From assembly GCA_030640495.1 (NCBI GenBank), contig DAOWJH010000073.1:1-5903 (forward strand): a stretch of 5,903 nt of DNA. Reading direction: 5' to 3'. Each line of letters opens with the position of its first letter. The stretch's first letter is position 1. Shown piece by piece: positions 5,326 through 5,903 of this stretch. The position numbers and the translations under genes were made by a program. Source of the DNA: Dehalococcoidia bacterium (lineage in GTDB: Bacteria > Chloroflexota > Dehalococcoidia > Dehalococcoidales > DAOWJH01). The notes under the pieces were generated by a model. That model did no database searches, was not told where the DNA came from, and saw only the letters and a program-made list of their open reading frames with translations.

Positions 5326-5417
5326 ATTATAACCGACTCTCCGCAATATTAATAGTACTCTACACTCAATTTGGATACAATGTCAATATTATGTGAGTAT
5401 GTAATGCCTATTGTCAA
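5326..5417 (-). promoter_or_regulatory. Stacked promoter-like elements upstream of the micro-gene
   Basis: On the minus strand three elements follow one another. TTGACA (5417-5412) with CATAAT (5393-5388), 18 bases apart. A second perfect TTGACA (5386-5381) with TAGAGT (5362-5357), also 18 bases apart. Last, a perfect TATAAT (5331-5326) without a recognisable -35. The two TTGACA boxes are 31 bases apart. The last -10 would give a leader of only about 20 bases before the ATG at 5299. All point towards the 26-codon gene. Confidence 0.5.
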
Positions 5418-5420
5418 GGT

Positions 5421-5447
5421 TCACCCCCTCAGACAATACTTTCCCAT
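5421..5447 (-). other. Eight-codon ORF with a strong Shine-Dalgarno site
   Basis: Thirty-four bases past the ComEC-type stop, AAGGAG (5459-5454) lies six bases before an ATG that opens only eight codons (MGKYCLRG) and then meets TGA. The first TTGACA box begins just after. It may be a leader peptide, a relic of a gene start or coincidence. Past the TGA the frame stays open for 23 more codons, but no reason for readthrough is visible. Confidence 0.25.
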
Positions 5448-5480
5448 AGCTATCTCCTTGAGTTTTGTTGCTGCATTTTA

Positions 5481-5903
5481 TCACCTCTCCACCCTCACCC
5501 ATAGCCTCTCTCCATCGGTGATGAATTCTATCGTCCCCTGCTCGTCGGTGCGGTATATATTTTCTTGGCCTAGTTTTTCTTTCAACCTCTCCATCACCTC
5601 AGGGGTGGGGTGACCGAATCTATTATCGGCACCTACTGAGATAACGGCTAGCTGGGGGTTGACCACTGCCAGGAACTCAGGGGTGGTTGAGGTATCTGAG
5701 CCGTGGTGGGCAACTTTGAGCACTGTGCTGGCTAGGTTAGCTCGGCGGGTGATAAGCTCAAATTCTGCCTCCCACATTATATCGGCGGTAAGCAAGAAGC
5801 TCACCTCGCCCATACTTATATGTAATCCCATGCCATTATTGTCTATATCGGACTCGGTGCCAGTTAAAAGAGGTGTTGGGGGGTTAAGCACCTGTATTGA
5901 TAC
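5481..5903 (-). CDS. comEC: ComEC/Rec2-type metallo-beta-lactamase domain, C-terminal part (5' end outside window)
   Basis: The frame is open from the right edge to a TGA at 5481, giving the last 140 codons. The sequence matches the C-terminal metallo-beta-lactamase-fold domain of ComEC, the channel protein that takes up single-stranded DNA in natural transformation. Numbering from the first visible codon: DNNGMGLHI (21-29) corresponds to the NNxSxVL stretch. LLTADIMWEAE (38-48) carries the metal-site Asp41 where family members usually have TGD. VAHHGSDTST (64-73) is the hallmark HHGS motif. SVGADNRFGHP (89-99) supplies the last His98. A GTIEF strand and a basic end (WVRVER) follow. A GTG at 5891 could be read as a start, but the frame continues upstream with matching sequence (VSIQVLNPP), so the gene is simply cut by the window. 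A stand-alone secreted hydrolase of the same fold, without the ComEC membrane channel, remains possible. Confidence 0.85.
   Translation of the reverse strand, partial: VSIQVLNPPTPLLTGTESDIDNNGMGLHISMGEVSFLLTADIMWEAEFELITRRANLASTVLKVAHHGSDTSTTPEFLAVVNPQLAVISVGADNRFGHPTPEVMERLKEKLGQENIYRTDEQGTIEFITDGERLWVRVER

Noticed and set aside
1535..5433. The shared 13-base word TCTGAGGGGGTGA (minus strand) near two promoters, as a common operator
   Set aside because: Its distance to the -35 boxes differs (about 20 versus 3 bases), and a 13-base G-rich match in 5.9 kb can arise by chance or from repeat-family relics.
5421..5447. TGA read as selenocysteine in the eight-codon ORF
   Set aside because: The frame stays open for only 23 more codons, no SECIS-like hairpin is apparent just after the TGA, and the resulting protein is unrecognised.
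5196..5613. Two plus-strand ORFs of 66 and 80 codons
   Set aside because: They run across the promoter array and into the ComEC-type domain on the other strand; no ribosome sites and no recognisable protein features.

Overview
The window looks like chromosomal DNA of an uncultured bacterium. The gene content is mostly housekeeping: RNase PH, a stand-alone CinA C-terminal amidohydrolase, a radical SAM enzyme, a DUF167/YggU protein, a DUF4349 protein and a ComEC-type metallo-beta-lactamase domain. Base composition is moderate, and promoters and Shine-Dalgarno sites are of the ordinary sigma-70 type. The style of the proteins, and the C/G-rich palindromes between genes, remind me of Chloroflexota of the Dehalococcoidia. 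That is an impression, not something proved here. No phage, transposase, tRNA, rRNA or CRISPR sequence was recognised.

Layout, left to right. Bases 1-718 (minus) hold the first 239 codons of an MFS transporter whose C-terminal half lies outside the window. Its start overlaps the stop of rph (RNase PH, 718-1449, minus) by one base. rph has its own well-formed promoter at 1485-1513, and this promoter fixes the start at 1449. Bases 1530-1715 are a noncoding cluster of hairpins built from two diverged units about 73 bases apart. Next comes a minus-strand pair four bases apart: radical SAM protein (2229-3365) then pncC/cinA-type amidohydrolase (1745-2224). A divergent control region (about 3366-3538) separates this pair from a plus-strand pair: a 60-residue two-helix membrane protein (3539-3721) and a DUF167 protein (3747-4046). 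The DUF167 gene collides tail to tail, with a 44-base overlap, with a DUF4349 envelope protein (4003-4842, minus) that has its own promoter at 4872-4900.

From 4843 to 5480 there is no long gene. The best-supported item is a 26-codon gene for a single-helix membrane protein (5219-5299, minus) with a strong Shine-Dalgarno site and up to three stacked promoter-like elements upstream. Bases 5481-5903 (minus) are the C-terminal 140 codons of a ComEC/Rec2-type metallo-beta-lactamase domain that enters from beyond the right edge.

The genes form several short units rather than one pathway: rph-MFS, radical SAM-pncC, the small membrane protein-DUF167 pair, and single genes. I see no clear evidence of a complete new multi-gene system. 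The parts that deserve a second look are the micro-gene with its promoter array, the palindromic repeat cluster, the unusual cysteine spacing of the radical SAM protein and the two uncharacterised small membrane proteins.
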